Positions 46,680-57,635 of a DNA stretch of 64,000 nt are shown here, piece after piece. The notes under the pieces are model-generated. The model was not told the origin of the DNA, did not search any database, and saw only the letters and a list, made by a program, of their open reading frames with translations. The stretch is from Falsochrobactrum tianjinense. Lineage in GTDB: Bacteria > Pseudomonadota > Alphaproteobacteria > Rhizobiales > Rhizobiaceae. The stretch's first letter is position 1. Each line of letters starts with the position of its first letter. The DNA lies in NCBI RefSeq assembly GCF_019100495.1, contig NZ_JAHRVA010000002.1, positions 325,960 to 389,959 of the forward strand, in the 5' to 3' direction. The position numbers and the translations under genes are program-made.

Positions 46680-47816
46680 CTAAACTTCTACTCTGTCGCG
46701 CCCGGCACGCTTTGCACGATAAAGCGCCTCGTCTGAAATCAGAAGCAGCCTATCGAGCGTGTAATGTGGCTTGGCAGTTGTGACGCCAATGCTCGCGGTT
46801 ACTTCATATGAAACAGGAACGCCTGCAAATCTGGCCTCCCTGATCGCCATCCTGATCTTGTCCGCCAATTGTGTTGCGGCAGCTAGATTGGTTCGCGGAA
46901 CAAGCACCACAAATTCCTCTCCGCCCAGCCTGGCGCAAACGGCGCTTGAACCAGCAGCCTTGAGGATAATCATCCCTAAGCCTTTAATTACGCTATCCCC
47001 GACAGGATGACCATATGTATCATTAACGCTTTTGAAATGATCGATGTCGATCAGGAGAAGGCTTAAAGGTGCCTCCTCTTCATTCTGCATCAACTTGTCC
47101 GCACGTTCAACGAACCCGCGCCGATTCAAAAGATTGGTCATAGAATCCATAGAACGCTCTTCTTCAAGCGTAAACAATCTGTCGCTCACCACAACTGCCA
47201 ATAGCGCCAGCGCAAACGCTACGCCCAATACCGCCAGAGAAAACTGTAGCGCTAGCCAGAATACCGACGCGCTGAAATCCGGCACGACCGCAGGCATTCC
47301 TTTGGTAGTCAGCATCGTTCGAATGAAGAATTGGCTCGCAAAAGCCAAAAGTACCCAGAAAAATACTTTTTCCGGCATCATTCCCCAGCGCAAAAAACGC
47401 AGACGCCATGATGTGAAAAGAAACATCAACCCGAAACCAAAATTCAGAATATAGATACGGGTAAGGAGATTTCGGTCTATGTAAAAATAATAGGCAACAC
47501 CACCTACAATCAAAAGCAGTGCAGAGAAATACAACATTCTATTTATCATCTGCCCACTACGCCGAAGCAACCCATTGCAGACGAGTAATACGCTGGTCGT
47601 ATAAAAAAAGGCAGAAATAACAGCGTTCAATCCCAGGTCGAAAGGAATTCTCAGCATTTGCGAGAGCGCGCCCAGACAGAACAGAAAATTTGCCACGGCA
47701 AAGAAAAGAAGATGCTTGTGTCTTTTGTCAGAAGCCCAGAACGCAAAAAAGCATATTGCAAAAACCAGCAATATGCTCGGTCCTAGAAGGACTAACGGAT
47801 TAGACGGAACAAGCAT
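46680..47816 (-). CDS. membrane-bound diguanylate cyclase (GGDEF)
   Basis: Makes cyclic di-GMP from two GTP. Residues 1-212 hold about seven membrane helices without a recognisable periplasmic sensor domain; the C-terminal GGDEF domain follows (222-378). The active site is GGEEF at 298-302, a functional variant, with LLLIDIDHFKSVNDTYGH at 253-270 carrying the metal aspartate. The RxxD inhibitory site expected at about 289-292 reads GSSA, so product feedback inhibition should be absent. Single-gene unit. Confidence 0.92.
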   Translation of the reverse strand: MLVPSNPLVLLGPSILLVFAICFFAFWASDKRHKHLLFFAVANFLFCLGALSQMLRIPFDLGLNAVISAFFYTTSVLLVCNGLLRRSGQMINRMLYFSALLLIVGGVAYYFYIDRNLLTRIYILNFGFGLMFLFTSWRLRFLRWGMMPEKVFFWVLLAFASQFFIRTMLTTKGMPAVVPDFSASVFWLALQFSLAVLGVAFALALLAVVVSDRLFTLEEERSMDSMTNLLNRRGFVERADKLMQNEEEAPLSLLLIDIDHFKSVNDTYGHPVGDSVIKGLGMIILKAAGSSAVCARLGGEEFVVLVPRTNLAAATQLADKIRMAIREARFAGVPVSYEVTASIGVTTAKPHYTLDRLLLISDEALYRAKRAGRDRVEV

Positions 47817-48229
47817 TTCAGTCTGATTTACAACAATTGGAAACTTCTATGTGGTGGAAAAATTCTATTTGCCATTAGCAGCGCCAGTTATGCAAGGCAA
47901 GTACGGCCAAGCCAAACTCGACCGCATGCTTGTCAAGGAAGCCCATTTGTAGAGCGTGACCGATGTCACATCGCAACCAAGAGTGCCACTAATCTTCTAC
48001 GCTATGGTTTCGCGGACATCACGGAAAGCGTGGGAAATGAGCCATACAATCTTGCTGCCGAGCCAACCGTAACCGATCACGCCAACGCTGTATTCGACAG
48101 CCACTTTCGACGTCTCCCAGCTAGACAGGTCTTTGGTGAGGCGATGGTTCCCATTCAAGCTGGCAGAATGCGCGATGCGGAAAACTCCGACAAAGGTCCT
48201 ATAATCGTCGTTTGCAGAACCAAAAAATG
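47817..48229. other. intergenic region, no recognised gene
   Basis: 413 bases between the diguanylate cyclase start and the gatA terminator. It should hold the cyclase promoter. A 14-bp palindrome GTGAC-CGAT-GTCAC lies at 47956-47969. Frames on both strands are open for 60-80 codons near 48000-48240 but match no family; they may be gene debris. Confidence 0.4.
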
Positions 48230-48259
48230 GACCCGAAAATCGCAATCGATTTTCGGGTC
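48230..48259 (-). terminator. Rho-independent terminator after gatA
   Basis: GACCCGAAAATCG (48230-48242) and CGATTTTCGGGTC (48247-48259) form a perfect 13-bp stem with a CAAT loop. On the minus strand the stem is followed by CATTTTTT, so it terminates gatC-gatA transcription 31 bases after the gatA stop. Confidence 0.9.
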
Positions 48260-48290
48260 ACATTATAACTATGCGATGAGAAGTTGCAGC

Positions 48291-49772
48291 TTACCACCAT
48301 TTCTTCGGGGTGAAACGACCGGCGGCATTTTCGATAACGCTTGCGGCCTGAAACAGCGTTTCTTCCTCAAACGGCCGGCCGATAAGCTGGAGGCCCAGCG
48401 GCAGGCCCAGATCATTCAGACCGGCAGGAACTGCGATGCCGGGAAGCCCGGCCATGTTCACAGTCACGGTGAATATGTCATTGAGGTACATCTTGACCGG
48501 ATCACTTGCCAGCTCCTCATCGGCCAGACCGAAAGCCGCCGAAGGCGTAGCCGGTGTCAGAATCGCCTGAACGCCCTGCGCGAACACATCCTCGAAGTCT
48601 TTCTTGATCAGCGTGCGCACTTTCTGCGCCCGCAGATAATAGGCATCATAATAGCCAGCCGAAAGCACATAGGTGCCGATCATGATGCGGCGCTTCACTT
48701 CCGCGCCAAAACCGGCTGCGCGGGTCTGCTCATACATATCCGCAATGTCCTTGCCCGGAACACGCAGGCCGTAACGCACACCATCATAACGGGCCAGGTT
48801 GGACGAAGCCTCGGCAGGCGCCACGATATAATAAGCGGCAAGCGCATATTTGGTATGCGGCAGCGAAATATCGATAATTTCTGCGCCGGCATCCTTCAGA
48901 TACTGAATGCCCTTCTGCCAGAGTTCCTCGATTTCGCCGGGCATGCCGTCGATACGATATTCCTTGGGAATACCGATCTTCATGCCCTTCACGGATTTAC
49001 CGATAGCAGCTTCATAATCGGGTACGGGCAGATCAACGGATGTCGTGTCTTTCAAATCGACCGAAGCCATCGATTTGAGCAGGATGGCGGCATCGCGCAC
49101 GTCGCGCGCAATGGGGCCAGCCTGATCGAGCGAAGACGCAAAAGCCACCGTGCCCCAGCGCGATACGCGACCATAGGTCGGCTTGATGCCAACGGTGCCC
49201 GTAAACGCGGCTGGCTGGCGGATCGAGCCGCCGGTGTCGGTCGCCGTCGCGCCAGCACAAAGCTGCGCAGCAACAGCAGCAGCCGAGCCGCCGGACGAGC
49301 CACCCGGCACGAGATCGGCATTGGAGCCATCCGCACGCCACGGATTCTTCACCGGGCCGTAATAGGAGCTTTCATTGGACGAACCCATGGCGAATTCGTC
49401 CATGTTAAGCTTGCCCAGCATGACCGCACCATCATCCCAGAGATTGGCAGTGACGGTCGATTCATATTCCGGCTTGAAACCATCGAGAATATGCGAGCAG
49501 GCCTGTGTGTGCACGCCCTTGGTGGCAAACAGGTCCTTGACGCCAAGCGGGATGCCTTCGAGCGCGCCAGCCTCGCCGCTGGCGATACGGGCATCGGATG
49601 CCTTGGCCATTTCGCGCGCCCGATCGGAGGTCACGGTGATATAGGCGTTGATGGCTCCGTTGGCAGAATCAATTGCCCCAAGATAGGCTTCGGTCAGTTC
49701 GGTCGCGGTAATGGCCTTGGTCTTCAGCCTGTCGCGCGCTTCGGCAATGGTCAGTGCGGTCAATTCGCTCAT
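48291..49772 (-). CDS. gatA: Glu-tRNA(Gln)/Asp-tRNA(Asn) amidotransferase subunit A
   Basis: Glutaminase subunit of GatCAB; it releases ammonia for converting mischarged Glu-tRNA(Gln). 493 residues of the amidase family with the Ser-cisSer-Lys triad K79 (GVKDLF), S159 ([14 protein letters not shown]) and S183 ([11 protein letters not shown]). ATG 49772. It follows gatC after 77 bases on the same strand; gatB is not in the window. Confidence 0.96.
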   Translation of the reverse strand: MSELTALTIAEARDRLKTKAITATELTEAYLGAIDSANGAINAYITVTSDRAREMAKASDARIASGEAGALEGIPLGVKDLFATKGVHTQACSHILDGFKPEYESTVTANLWDDGAVMLGKLNMDEFAMGSSNESSYYGPVKNPWRADGSNADLVPGGSSGGSAAAVAAQLCAGATATDTGGSIRQPAAFTGTVGIKPTYGRVSRWGTVAFASSLDQAGPIARDVRDAAILLKSMASVDLKDTTSVDLPVPDYEAAIGKSVKGMKIGIPKEYRIDGMPGEIEELWQKGIQYLKDAGAEIIDISLPHTKYALAAYYIVAPAEASSNLARYDGVRYGLRVPGKDIADMYEQTRAAGFGAEVKRRIMIGTYVLSAGYYDAYYLRAQKVRTLIKKDFEDVFAQGVQAILTPATPSAAFGLADEELASDPVKMYLNDIFTVTVNMAGLPGIAVPAGLNDLGLPLGLQLIGRPFEEETLFQAASVIENAAGRFTPKKWW

Positions 49773-49849
49773 GGTAAATTCCTGTCAATACGCCGTGGCT
49801 GGAGCATTTCCGGTAAAGGTGCTTAGCGGTTAAGCGGGTTCAAACGGCC

Positions 49850-50137
49850 TTATTCGACGACCTTCGGCACCACGAAGAAATTCTCTTCCGTAACCGGCGC
49901 ATTGGCGACGATGGTATCGGCGATGTTGCCATCCGTAACCGCATCTTCACGCAGACGCATCTTCATCGGCGTAACCGAGGTCATCGGCTCCACACCCTCG
50001 ACATCGACTTCGTTCAATTGCTCGACAAAACCCAGAATTGCATTGAGTTCTCCGGTCATACGCTCGGCGGCATCCTCGCTGACAGCGATGCGCGCGAGAT
50101 GCGCGACGCGCTTGACGGTGGAAATATCGACGGACAT
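49850..50137 (-). CDS. gatC: Glu-tRNA(Gln)/Asp-tRNA(Asn) amidotransferase subunit C
   Basis: 95-residue subunit that ties GatA to GatB. Typical segments are [45 protein letters not shown] and a C-terminal [12 protein letters not shown] 50137 has a GGAGAA site. It is upstream of gatA as usual. Confidence 0.95.
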   Translation of the reverse strand: MSVDISTVKRVAHLARIAVSEDAAERMTGELNAILGFVEQLNEVDVEGVEPMTSVTPMKMRLREDAVTDGNIADTIVANAPVTEENFFVVPKVVE

Positions 50138-50159
50138 CCTGTTCTCCGCAAATGCTTGT

Positions 50160-50199
50160 TCAGAGCGCTATGCATCCAAATGGACGCATAGCGCTCTGA
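50160..50199. repeat. perfect nested hairpin just upstream of gatC
   Basis: A 14-bp perfect stem (TCAGAGCGCTATGC at 50160-50173 with GCATAGCGCTCTGA at 50186-50199) encloses a further TCCA-AA-TGGA pair. It ends 23 bases before the gatC start on the transcribed strand, with no T-run. It could be a leader structure or a processing/transcription stop for the upstream hydrolase gene. Confidence 0.65.
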
Positions 50200-50237
50200 T
50201 GAAAGGTTCTTTGTTACCGGCTATAACGGCGCGTTTG

Positions 50238-50265
50238 TTGAAGCGCAACATTTCTTGCGCTTCAA
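50238..50265. repeat. perfect hairpin after the UPF0173 gene
   Basis: TTGAAGCGCAA (50238-50248) and TTGCGCTTCAA (50255-50265) pair exactly over 11 bp with a CATTTC loop. It begins 6 bases after the hydrolase stop on the minus strand. It is followed by CAAACGCG rather than a T-run, so it is a weak terminator or an mRNA 3' end protector. Confidence 0.65.
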
Positions 50266-50271
50266 TGCCTA

Positions 50272-50979
50272 TTAGAAGCTGTGCACAGTACCGGCAGGAT
50301 CGGCCAGAATTTTTGTTTTCGTCTGTCCGGCCATGCCAGCGATAAAATGTTCTGCTGTCTGTTCGATGATCGGAAAAGACGCATAATGGCACGGCAGCAC
50401 GGTCTTGAAATTGAAATAACGCTGGCAGGCGAGCGCCGCCACGGCTCCGCCCATGGTGAAGCGATCACCGATCGGCACAATGCCAATTTCGGGCTGGTGC
50501 AATTCGTTGATCAACGCCATATCGGAGAAAATATCGGTGTCCCCCATATGATAGAGTGTCGGCGCATCATCAAAATGGAACACCAGACCATTGGGATTGC
50601 CGAGCGCCTGCGAAACGCCGTTTTCGGTCAGCATGGCAGAGGAATGCAATGCATTGACGAAGGTGATCGTAAATCCGTCATGCGCAATCGTGCCGCCGGT
50701 ATTGCCGGGGTCGACCTTTTCCACGCCCTGACTGCCAAGCCAGCTTGCCAGATCCGCATTGGCGATGACGGTCGCACCGCTTTCTTTTGCAATGGCGACC
50801 GTATCGCCGACATGATCGCCATGGCCATGCGTCAGCGCGATATGGGTAACGCCCTTTGTCGCTTGAGCATAATCAATGTCCTTTGCACCGGGATTGCCAT
50901 TGAGGAAAGGATCGATGAGGATAACCGCATTCGCAGTTTCGACGCGAAAGGCGGCATGGCCCAGCCAGGTGATTTTCAT
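50272..50979 (-). CDS. UPF0173-type metallo-beta-lactamase-fold hydrolase
   Basis: 235-residue metal-dependent hydrolase of unknown substrate. The start [26 protein letters not shown] and the zinc motif [10 protein letters not shown] near residues 50-59 are diagnostic; a further histidine lies in [10 protein letters not shown] and one in PCHYASFP. The ATG at 50979 has an excellent AAGGAGAG site. It lies upstream of gatC on the same strand with two hairpins between. Confidence 0.9.
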   Translation of the reverse strand: MKITWLGHAAFRVETANAVILIDPFLNGNPGAKDIDYAQATKGVTHIALTHGHGDHVGDTVAIAKESGATVIANADLASWLGSQGVEKVDPGNTGGTIAHDGFTITFVNALHSSAMLTENGVSQALGNPNGLVFHFDDAPTLYHMGDTDIFSDMALINELHQPEIGIVPIGDRFTMGGAVAALACQRYFNFKTVLPCHYASFPIIEQTAEHFIAGMAGQTKTKILADPAGTVHSF

Positions 50980-51088
50980 AAGATCTCTCCTTTGAACTCG
51001 ATTTCCCGTTTGTGAACAGATATGACGCCGATAAGCTTCAAGGCAATAAGCTGTGTTCAGAATCTCCGTTCAGAACCTGTGAGGACCG

Positions 51089-51586
51089 ATGGCCACTATT
51101 GAAATAGAAGATATTGCGGACATTCTGCAACCTGGACAGACCATTGCGGGATTGGATCTGGGAACAAAAACCATCGGTCTTGCCGTATCCGATCTGGGGC
51201 TTTCCTTCGCCCATCCCCGTCCGGTTATCAAACGGGTCAAGTTCACCATCGACGCGCAGGTGCTTTTGAAAGCGCTGCAAGCCGACAGGGTAGGCGTCAT
51301 CATTATCGGCCTGCCGATGAATATGGATGGCAGCGCAGGACCGCGCGTTCAGGCAACGCGCGCTTTCGTGCGCACCATGCAGCCTTTGACCGACCTGCCT
51401 TTCGTCTTCTGGGACGAGCGGCTTTCGACCGTTGCCGCCGAACGCGCACTGATCGGCATGGATGTCTCGCGTGGCAAGCGCGCAGAACGCATCGATTCGG
51501 CTGCCGCCGCCTTTATTCTTCAAGGCGCGCTCGACCGGCTGCACACGCTTCGCTCCAGTCAGGACAATGATCACGACGCTGGGTAA
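51089..51586 (+). CDS. ruvX: RuvX/YqgF, putative Holliday junction resolvase / pre-16S rRNA nuclease
   Basis: 165-residue RNase H-like nuclease. Motifs: [17 protein letters not shown] with D23, [17 protein letters not shown] near 71-87, [15 protein letters not shown] near 110-124 and D at [11 protein letters not shown] near 145. In E. coli the orthologue processes the 5' end of 16S rRNA. The start ATG 51089 follows GAGGACC. Its last 16 bases overlap the convergent aidB-like gene. Confidence 0.93.
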   Translation: MATIEIEDIADILQPGQTIAGLDLGTKTIGLAVSDLGLSFAHPRPVIKRVKFTIDAQVLLKALQADRVGVIIIGLPMNMDGSAGPRVQATRAFVRTMQPLTDLPFVFWDERLSTVAAERALIGMDVSRGKRAERIDSAAAAFILQGALDRLHTLRSSQDNDHDAG

Positions 51587-53199
51587 AGCTGGTCGAGCAA
51601 ACGACTGGCATTATGGCGCGCATCCAGCATGCCGTAAGTCGTGCGCCATTGACCGCCAAGCCGCGTATCGATGAACGCATCGGCAATATCGTCCGCACCA
51701 AGCTGACGCAGTTCGGCGGCAGCGGCGGCAAACGCCAGTTGCTCGGTCAGAAGCCGCGCCACACCCTGATCTGTTTCGGTCAAGTGCAATGCTGCCTGCA
51801 AGACATCGATCGTGCCCTGCCCGCGCACGCCAAGCTGCGCGCTGATCCAGTCCAGCACCTCGTCAAAAAGCGCAGGCGCACGCGATAGAACCCGCGCCAC
51901 ATCCAGCGCCATAACATTGCCGGAGCCTTCCCATATCGCATTGACCGGGGCCTCGCGATAGGCGCGCGCCAGATTGCCATCTTCGATATAGCCATTCCCG
52001 CCAAGGCACTCCATGGCCTCATAAAGCAGCGCAGGCGCGATCTTGCAGACCCAATATTTGACCACCGGCGTCATAGCGCGCGCGAAAGCAGCTTCCGCGC
52101 GGTCGGTTGCCGCCATATCGAACGCGCGCGCCAGCCGCATGGAAAGCGCCGTAGCAGCAGCGACATCCAGCGCCATATCCGCCAGAACGCGGTTCATCAA
52201 AGGCTGTTCGATCAATGTCTCGCCGGAAACTTGCCGATGGCGGGCATGGTGCACTGCTTCGGCAAGGCCCGAGCGCATCAGCCCGGCAGAGGCGACCGCG
52301 CAGTCAAGCCGCGTCAGCGTCACCATATCCATAACCGTCTTCACGCCCTCGCCGGGATTACCGACCATATGACCGACGGCCCCGTCGAATTCGACTTCAG
52401 CGGACGCGTTGGAACGGTTGCCGAGCTTGTCCTTAAGCCGCTGGAACATAAAGCCATTACCCGTCCCCCCATCAGTCAGGCGCGGCAGCAAAAAGCAGGA
52501 AAGCCCTTCATCTGCCTGTGCCAGTACAAGAAATGCATCGGACATAGGCGCAGACATGAACCATTTATGGCCCGTTATGGTATAACTACCGTCATCATTA
52601 CGGACCGCGCGTGAGGTATTGGCCCGCACATCGGTGCCGCCCTGCTTTTCGGTCATGCCCATGCCGAGGGTCAGGCCGAGCTTGCTCAAGGCGGGCTTTT
52701 GCGAAGAATCATATTTTCGCGACAGAATGTGCGGCGACCATTCCTTGTAGAGATCGGGTGCGCCCATAACGGCGGCGAGCGATGCATTGGTCATGGTAAG
52801 CGGGCAAAGATGGCCCGCCTCAAGCTGCGCCGTCAGATAGAAGCGCGCCGCGCGTGCCTGATGGCGGCGACCTGTTTCAACCGGGTTGTCTTCCCATATC
52901 GAGCAATGCAGCCCCTGCGCAATCGAACGGCGCATCAAGGCGTGATAGGCAGGGTGATACTCCACCAGATCGGCACGTCTGCCCTGTCGGTCATGGGTAC
53001 GCAGTTTCGGCAGTTCCGTATTGGCCAGCCGCGCGAGATCCTGCGCCTCAGGCGACAAGACGAAACGGCCGGTCTGCTCCAGATCCGCGTGCAATTCCTT
53101 GGGAAAGCGCGCTGAAATCTGCATCAGAAGCGGATCGCCCAGATAAGCATTTGTGCCCGTCATCGGCGGGGTCTGGTTGGTGACTTCGTGCGTTTTCAC
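51571..53199 (-). CDS. aidB: AidB-like acyl-CoA dehydrogenase
   Basis: 542 residues, matching AidB (541 in E. coli), a flavoprotein of the acyl-CoA dehydrogenase family tied to the alkylation response and able to bind DNA. Family segments include [42 protein letters not shown], and [33 protein letters not shown] near the C-terminus. Simple fatty acyl-CoA dehydrogenases are about 380 residues, so the length supports AidB. No Ada or AlkB gene is adjacent, though alkB is in this window. Real substrate is unknown. Confidence 0.87.
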   Translation of the reverse strand: MKTHEVTNQTPPMTGTNAYLGDPLLMQISARFPKELHADLEQTGRFVLSPEAQDLARLANTELPKLRTHDRQGRRADLVEYHPAYHALMRRSIAQGLHCSIWEDNPVETGRRHQARAARFYLTAQLEAGHLCPLTMTNASLAAVMGAPDLYKEWSPHILSRKYDSSQKPALSKLGLTLGMGMTEKQGGTDVRANTSRAVRNDDGSYTITGHKWFMSAPMSDAFLVLAQADEGLSCFLLPRLTDGGTGNGFMFQRLKDKLGNRSNASAEVEFDGAVGHMVGNPGEGVKTVMDMVTLTRLDCAVASAGLMRSGLAEAVHHARHRQVSGETLIEQPLMNRVLADMALDVAAATALSMRLARAFDMAATDRAEAAFARAMTPVVKYWVCKIAPALLYEAMECLGGNGYIEDGNLARAYREAPVNAIWEGSGNVMALDVARVLSRAPALFDEVLDWISAQLGVRGQGTIDVLQAALHLTETDQGVARLLTEQLAFAAAAAELRQLGADDIADAFIDTRLGGQWRTTYGMLDARHNASRLLDQLYPAS

Positions 53200-53379
53200 A
53201 GGCTCATCCGTTGGTTTGACTCGGTTTACCTTAAGCTTTTTGCCCTTTATTTCCTAAAATTCTCCCTCATTGATGGTATTTATATCCACAAGATCACAGG
53301 TTTTTCTTTTGGAATCGGTCAAAGCCATTATAAGGGCGGTTGCGGTCCCGCTTTCCCGGCCTTATACGGATGACTTGCC

Positions 53380-54351
53380 ATGACAAAACAACCGGCCTCT
53401 CCGCTTTTTCCTCATCGCCACCTGCTTGGCATCAAGGGGCTATCGCCTCTGGACATTCTTTGCCTGCTCGATCTTGCCGATCAGGAAGTCGCTGTCTCCC
53501 GACAGTCTGAAAAGAAAAAGTCCGTGCTGCGCGGCCGCACACAGATCAATCTCTTCTTTGAAGCATCGACGCGAACGCAGTCTTCGTTCGAGCTGGCCGG
53601 AAAACGGCTCGGCGCAGATGTGATGAATATGTCGGTCGGCAATTCGTCGGTCAAGAAAGGAGAGACGCTGATCGATACGGCCATGACGCTCAATGCCATG
53701 CAGCCCGATATTCTGGTCATTCGCCATGCGTCTGCCGGTGCCGCTGCACTGCTTGCACAAAAGGTCGGCTGCTCGGTGGTCAATGCAGGTGATGGCGCAC
53801 ATGAGCATCCCACGCAGGCACTGCTCGATGCGCTGACCATCCGTCGCGCCAAGGGCGAGATCGAAAACCTGATCATTGCCATTTGCGGCGATGTGCTTCA
53901 CTCCCGCGTAGCCCGTTCCAACATATTGCTGCTCAACGCGCTGGGCGCGCGCGTGCGGGTCGTGGCTCCTTCCACGCTGCTGCCCGCTGGCATGGCCGAT
54001 ATGAGTGTCGAGGTCTTCAACACTATGGAGGAAGGGCTGAAAGACGCCGATGTCATCATGATGCTGCGTCTTCAGCGCGAGCGCATGGCAGGCGCCTTCG
54101 TACCCTCGGTCCGTGAATATTTCCATTTCTACGGCCTCGATAATGAAAAGCTCAAATATGCCAGGCCCGATGCGCTCGTCATGCATCCCGGACCGATGAA
54201 TCGCGGTGTCGAGATTGCCTCCGATGTGGCTGACGGCCCGCAAAGCGTGATCCAGCAACAGGTGGAAATGGGCGTGGCTGTGCGTATGGCCGTCATGGAA
54301 GCCCTGCTTGATCCCCGGAGAAATCCGAGCGGCGAAGGAGAACGGGCATGA
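53380..54351 (+). CDS. pyrB: aspartate carbamoyltransferase catalytic chain
   Basis: Catalyses carbamoyl phosphate + aspartate in pyrimidine synthesis. The carbamoyl-phosphate loop STRT is at residues 63-66 ([14 protein letters not shown]), with RHASAGA near 109 and [16 protein letters not shown] near 134. 323 residues. Its stop overlaps the next gene (ATGA), and the neighbour encodes a dihydroorotase-like protein that probably forms a complex with it, as in pyrB-pyrC' systems of Pseudomonas. Confidence 0.95.
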   Translation: MTKQPASPLFPHRHLLGIKGLSPLDILCLLDLADQEVAVSRQSEKKKSVLRGRTQINLFFEASTRTQSSFELAGKRLGADVMNMSVGNSSVKKGETLIDTAMTLNAMQPDILVIRHASAGAAALLAQKVGCSVVNAGDGAHEHPTQALLDALTIRRAKGEIENLIIAICGDVLHSRVARSNILLLNALGARVRVVAPSTLLPAGMADMSVEVFNTMEEGLKDADVIMMLRLQRERMAGAFVPSVREYFHFYGLDNEKLKYARPDALVMHPGPMNRGVEIASDVADGPQSVIQQQVEMGVAVRMAVMEALLDPRRNPSGEGERA

Positions 54352-55637
54352 ACACCATCCTGTTTGAAAATGCCCGTATCGTCGACCCTTCGCGCGGCCT
54401 CGATGAGGATGGAAGCCTCCTGATTGCTGACGGCATAATAATCGCCAGTGGCGCGGATGCCCGCAATCAGGGCGCCCCGGAAGGCGCGGAAATCGTCGAT
54501 CTGAACGGTATGGCCATTCTGCCCGGACTGGTCGATTCGCGTGTTTTCATCGGCGAACCGGGTGCCGAGCACCGCGAAACCATCGCATCGGCCAGCCGTG
54601 CGGCGGCAGCAGGCGGCGTCACCTCGATCATCATGATGCCGGATACCGATCCGGTAATCGACGATGTAGCGCTGGTCGAATTCGTCAAGCGCACCGCACG
54701 CGACACGGCGATCGTCAATGTTCACCCCGCAGCTTCCATCACCAAGGGCTTGCGTGGCGAGGAAATGACCGAAATCGGCCTGCTGCGCGAAGCCGGTGCG
54801 GTCGCCTTCACCGAAGGCCGCAACACCATAGTGAATACGCAGCTGATGCGCCGCGCATTGACCTATGCCCGCGATTTTGGAGCCGTTATCGCCTGCGAAA
54901 CCCGCGATCCCTATCTTGGCGCCAATGGCGTGATGAATGAGGGCCTGTTTGCAAGCTGGCTTGGACTTTCGGGAAGCCCACGCGAAGCGGAAGTCATCCC
55001 GCTTGAGCGCGATCTGCGCCTGGCAGCCCTCACCGATAGCCATTACCATGCAGCCCAGCTTTCCTGCGCCATGTCGGCGGAGGCGGTGCGCCGCGCGAAA
55101 GATCTCGGCACGAAGATCACTGCCGCGGTTTCAATCAACCACCTGTCGCTCAATGAAAACGACATCGGTGAATTCCGCACTTTCTTCCGTCTCTCGCCGC
55201 CTTTGCGCAGCGAAGAAGACCGCCTTGCCATGGTCGAGGCCATCAAGAACGGCACTATCGATATTGTCGTTTCCGCGCATGACCCGCAGGACGTGGACAC
55301 CAAGCGTCTGCCTTTCGCCGATGCGGAAGCCGGTGCAATTGGCCTTGAAACGCTGCTGGCGGCGGCTCTGCGGCTCTATCACAATGAAACCATTCCGCTC
55401 CTGCGTCTTGCGGAAGTGCTGTCCACCGCTCCGGCACGGATTTTCGACCTTGAGGCTGGCACGCTGAAACCGGGCGCGAAGGCGGATATGACCATTGTCG
55501 ATCTGGACGAGCCATGGATCGTTCGCGAACAGGATCTGCATTCGCGCTCAAAAAACAGCTGTTTTGAAGGCGCTCGCTTTCAGGGGCGGGTCGTCCGTAC
55601 TATAGTCGCTGGCAAAACCGTGTATTCGGCTGGATAA
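54348..55637 (+). CDS. pyrC': dihydroorotase-like protein lacking the HxH metal site (PyrC')
   Basis: 429 residues with the amidohydrolase fold of dihydroorotase, but the catalytic metal ligands are missing: the usual D-x-H-x-H-x-REPG reads [12 protein letters not shown] with R65 and F67 in place of the two histidines. The later TDHAPH motif reads SAHDPQ. Other structural segments ([27 protein letters not shown]) are kept. Such pseudoenzymes encoded beside pyrB are known to be needed for assembly or activity of the carbamoyltransferase, with the working PyrC encoded elsewhere. ATG 54348 overlaps the pyrB stop. Automatic annotation would call it plain dihydroorotase. Confidence 0.88.
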   Translation: MNTILFENARIVDPSRGLDEDGSLLIADGIIIASGADARNQGAPEGAEIVDLNGMAILPGLVDSRVFIGEPGAEHRETIASASRAAAAGGVTSIIMMPDTDPVIDDVALVEFVKRTARDTAIVNVHPAASITKGLRGEEMTEIGLLREAGAVAFTEGRNTIVNTQLMRRALTYARDFGAVIACETRDPYLGANGVMNEGLFASWLGLSGSPREAEVIPLERDLRLAALTDSHYHAAQLSCAMSAEAVRRAKDLGTKITAAVSINHLSLNENDIGEFRTFFRLSPPLRSEEDRLAMVEAIKNGTIDIVVSAHDPQDVDTKRLPFADAEAGAIGLETLLAAALRLYHNETIPLLRLAEVLSTAPARIFDLEAGTLKPGAKADMTIVDLDEPWIVREQDLHSRSKNSCFEGARFQGRVVRTIVAGKTVYSAG

Positions 55638-55652
55638 TTAAAGGGGAATTAT

Positions 55653-56279
55653 ATGGCCGGAACGGATCTGTTCAGTCTGCTCGCTGCCGCTTCGCTGCTT
55701 TTCGGCTATATTCTCGGCTCCATCCCTTTCGGGCTGATCCTGACCCGCCTTGCCGGCCTCGGGGACGTGCGCGCTATAGGTTCCGGCAATATTGGCGCAA
55801 CCAATGTGCTGCGCACGGGTAACAGGAAACTTGCCGCCGTAACGCTTCTGCTCGACATGCTCAAAGGCACTGCCGCAGTGCTGATCGCCTCACGCTATGG
55901 CGATTATGCCGCTATTGCCGCCGGTTTTGGCGCATTTATCGGCCATCTCTTTCCCGTCTGGATCGGTTTTAAAGGCGGCAAGGGCGTCGCAACTTATCTG
56001 GGCATTCTGATCGGGCTTGCCTGGCAGGGCGCGCTGGTCTTCGCAGCAGCGTGGATTATCACCGCTCTTCTGACGCGCTATTCCTCACTTTCAGCGTTGA
56101 TCGCCAGCGTTGTTGTACCGATTGCGCTTTATGTGCATGGCGATCAGGGAATCGCAGTGCTTTTCACCGTGCTGACAGTCATTGTTTTCATCAAGCATCG
56201 CGCCAATATAACGAGGCTTCTCGATGGCAGTGAAAGCAAAATCGGGAGCAACGAAGGTAAAGTCGGGGCCAAGGGATGA
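55653..56279 (+). CDS. plsY: acyl-phosphate:glycerol-3-phosphate acyltransferase
   Basis: Inner-membrane enzyme starting phospholipid synthesis from acyl-phosphate. 208 residues, about five helices, with the three PlsY motifs: GSIPFGLIL near 22-30, the G3P-binding [15 protein letters not shown] near 40-54, and [23 protein letters not shown] near 92-114. AAAGGGGA precedes ATG 55653. Its stop overlaps the dprA start (ATGA). Confidence 0.95.
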   Translation: MAGTDLFSLLAAASLLFGYILGSIPFGLILTRLAGLGDVRAIGSGNIGATNVLRTGNRKLAAVTLLLDMLKGTAAVLIASRYGDYAAIAAGFGAFIGHLFPVWIGFKGGKGVATYLGILIGLAWQGALVFAAAWIITALLTRYSSLSALIASVVVPIALYVHGDQGIAVLFTVLTVIVFIKHRANITRLLDGSESKIGSNEGKVGAKG

Positions 56280-57466
56280 AAGAAAGGGCGAATTCACACA
56301 CCGGGATTCGTCTTTCCGACCGCCAGCGGCTCAATTGGCTGCGTCTTTTCCGCACGGACAATATTGGCGCTGTCACCTTTCGCGACCTGATTCTTTTTTG
56401 TGGTTCCGCGGCCAATGCGATAGAAAGACTGCCCGATCTCAACATTCGCGGCGGCAGCGCGCGGCCCATGCACGTGACCTCCATAGAAGATGCAGAACGT
56501 GAACTGGCAGCCATCGAGCGTATGGGGGCTCGTCTCGTCGGCATGGGCGAGCCGGATTATCCGCAACAGCTCAAAAACTGCGAAGCGCCGCCACCCCTGG
56601 TCATCGTCAAGGGCGACACAAATATATTTCGCAAGCCCCCGGTCGCGATTGTGGGTTCCCGCAACGCGTCGGTAATCGGTGCGCGCTTCACCGAAAGACT
56701 GGCACGCGATCTGGGAGAGGCCGGTTTCGCAATCATTTCGGGACTTGCGCGCGGAATCGACGCTGCGGCGCATAAGGCCAGCATGGCAAGCGGAACCGTG
56801 GCAGTGCTTGCAGGTGGCCTCGACAGGCCCTATCCAGCAGAAAATCTGCCACTCTATCGCGCCATACCCGAGCATGGCGGCGCACTTATCACCGAAATGC
56901 CCATGGGCGCAGAGCCGCGCTCGCGTGATTTCCCCCGCCGCAACCGCATCATTGCGGGGCTGTCGTTGGGCCTGATCGTGGTGGAAGCGGCGGAGCGTTC
57001 GGGCTCGCTTATCAGCGCCCGCATGGCTGGAGAAATGGGCCGCATCGTCTTCGCTGTGCCCGGCTCGCCGCTCGACCCGCGAGCGCGCGGCACCAATGCC
57101 TTGCTCAAACAGGGCGCCACACTCGTCACCCATGCCGATGACGTTATCGAAGCCCTCGCGCCTTTGATGCCGACAGGCGAAATCGATATGGAACCGGCAC
57201 AATCCAGTCTTCTGACGCAGATCGATGAGGCGCCGGCTTCCCTGCAGCCCTATACGACCGACAGGGAGCGCGATCTTATCATCGAGGTACTCGGCCCCAC
57301 GCCCATCGACATCGATTCTCTCGTTCGCTATACGGGTATCAATGCAGATACCGCACAGCTTGTCCTGCTGGAACTCGACCTTGCGGGCCGACTTTTACGT
57401 TATCCCGGCAACCAGGTTGCACTCGCTCCAACCGAAGAAAAACTACAAAGTCAGCTGCTCATATGA
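56276..57466 (+). CDS. dprA: DprA/Smf DNA-processing protein
   Basis: Single-strand DNA-binding protein that loads RecA in transformation and recombination. 396 residues: an N-terminal SAM-like part, the Rossmann core with [36 protein letters not shown] and [12 protein letters not shown], and a C-terminal winged helix near 325-385. ATG 56276 overlaps the plsY stop. Its 3' end overlaps the small minus-strand gene by 8 bases. Confidence 0.95.
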   Translation: MKERANSHTGIRLSDRQRLNWLRLFRTDNIGAVTFRDLILFCGSAANAIERLPDLNIRGGSARPMHVTSIEDAERELAAIERMGARLVGMGEPDYPQQLKNCEAPPPLVIVKGDTNIFRKPPVAIVGSRNASVIGARFTERLARDLGEAGFAIISGLARGIDAAAHKASMASGTVAVLAGGLDRPYPAENLPLYRAIPEHGGALITEMPMGAEPRSRDFPRRNRIIAGLSLGLIVVEAAERSGSLISARMAGEMGRIVFAVPGSPLDPRARGTNALLKQGATLVTHADDVIEALAPLMPTGEIDMEPAQSSLLTQIDEAPASLQPYTTDRERDLIIEVLGPTPIDIDSLVRYTGINADTAQLVLLELDLAGRLLRYPGNQVALAPTEEKLQSQLLI

Positions 57467-57635
57467 ATGGTTTGTCAGGCTGCGAAGTGCTGTTGTCCCG
57501 CGCTTCCTGCAATGCCATATCAATCATATAAACAAGTAAATGGCAGTCGGTCGTTCTCGCCAGCTTGACCAATTCTTCCAGCATTTCTTCGAGATAGGCG
57601 AGAGTTTCCTTATGAGTTGCCTGCCTTTGATCCAT
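57459..57635 (-). CDS. small conserved alphaproteobacterial protein
   Basis: 58 residues from ATG 57635: MDQRQATHKETLAYLEEMLE followed by a leucine-rich helix (LVKLARTTDCHLLVYMIDMALQEA). It looks like a conserved small helical protein of Rhizobiales with no known role. The frame is open further upstream to 57824, but that stretch has no protein-like composition. It is convergent with dprA and divergent from topA. Confidence 0.6.
   Translation of the reverse strand: MDQRQATHKETLAYLEEMLEELVKLARTTDCHLLVYMIDMALQEARDNSTSQPDKPFI

Noticed and set aside
47956-47969. GTGAC-CGAT-GTCAC palindrome as a CRP/FNR site
   Set aside because: Spacing and half-sites do not match either consensus, and it is 140 bases from the nearest start codon.
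48030-49826. 598-codon open frame on the plus strand across gatA
   Set aside because: It is antisense to gatA, which has complete catalytic residues; the frame has histidine/arginine-rich, non-protein-like composition. GC-rich codon structure explains it.
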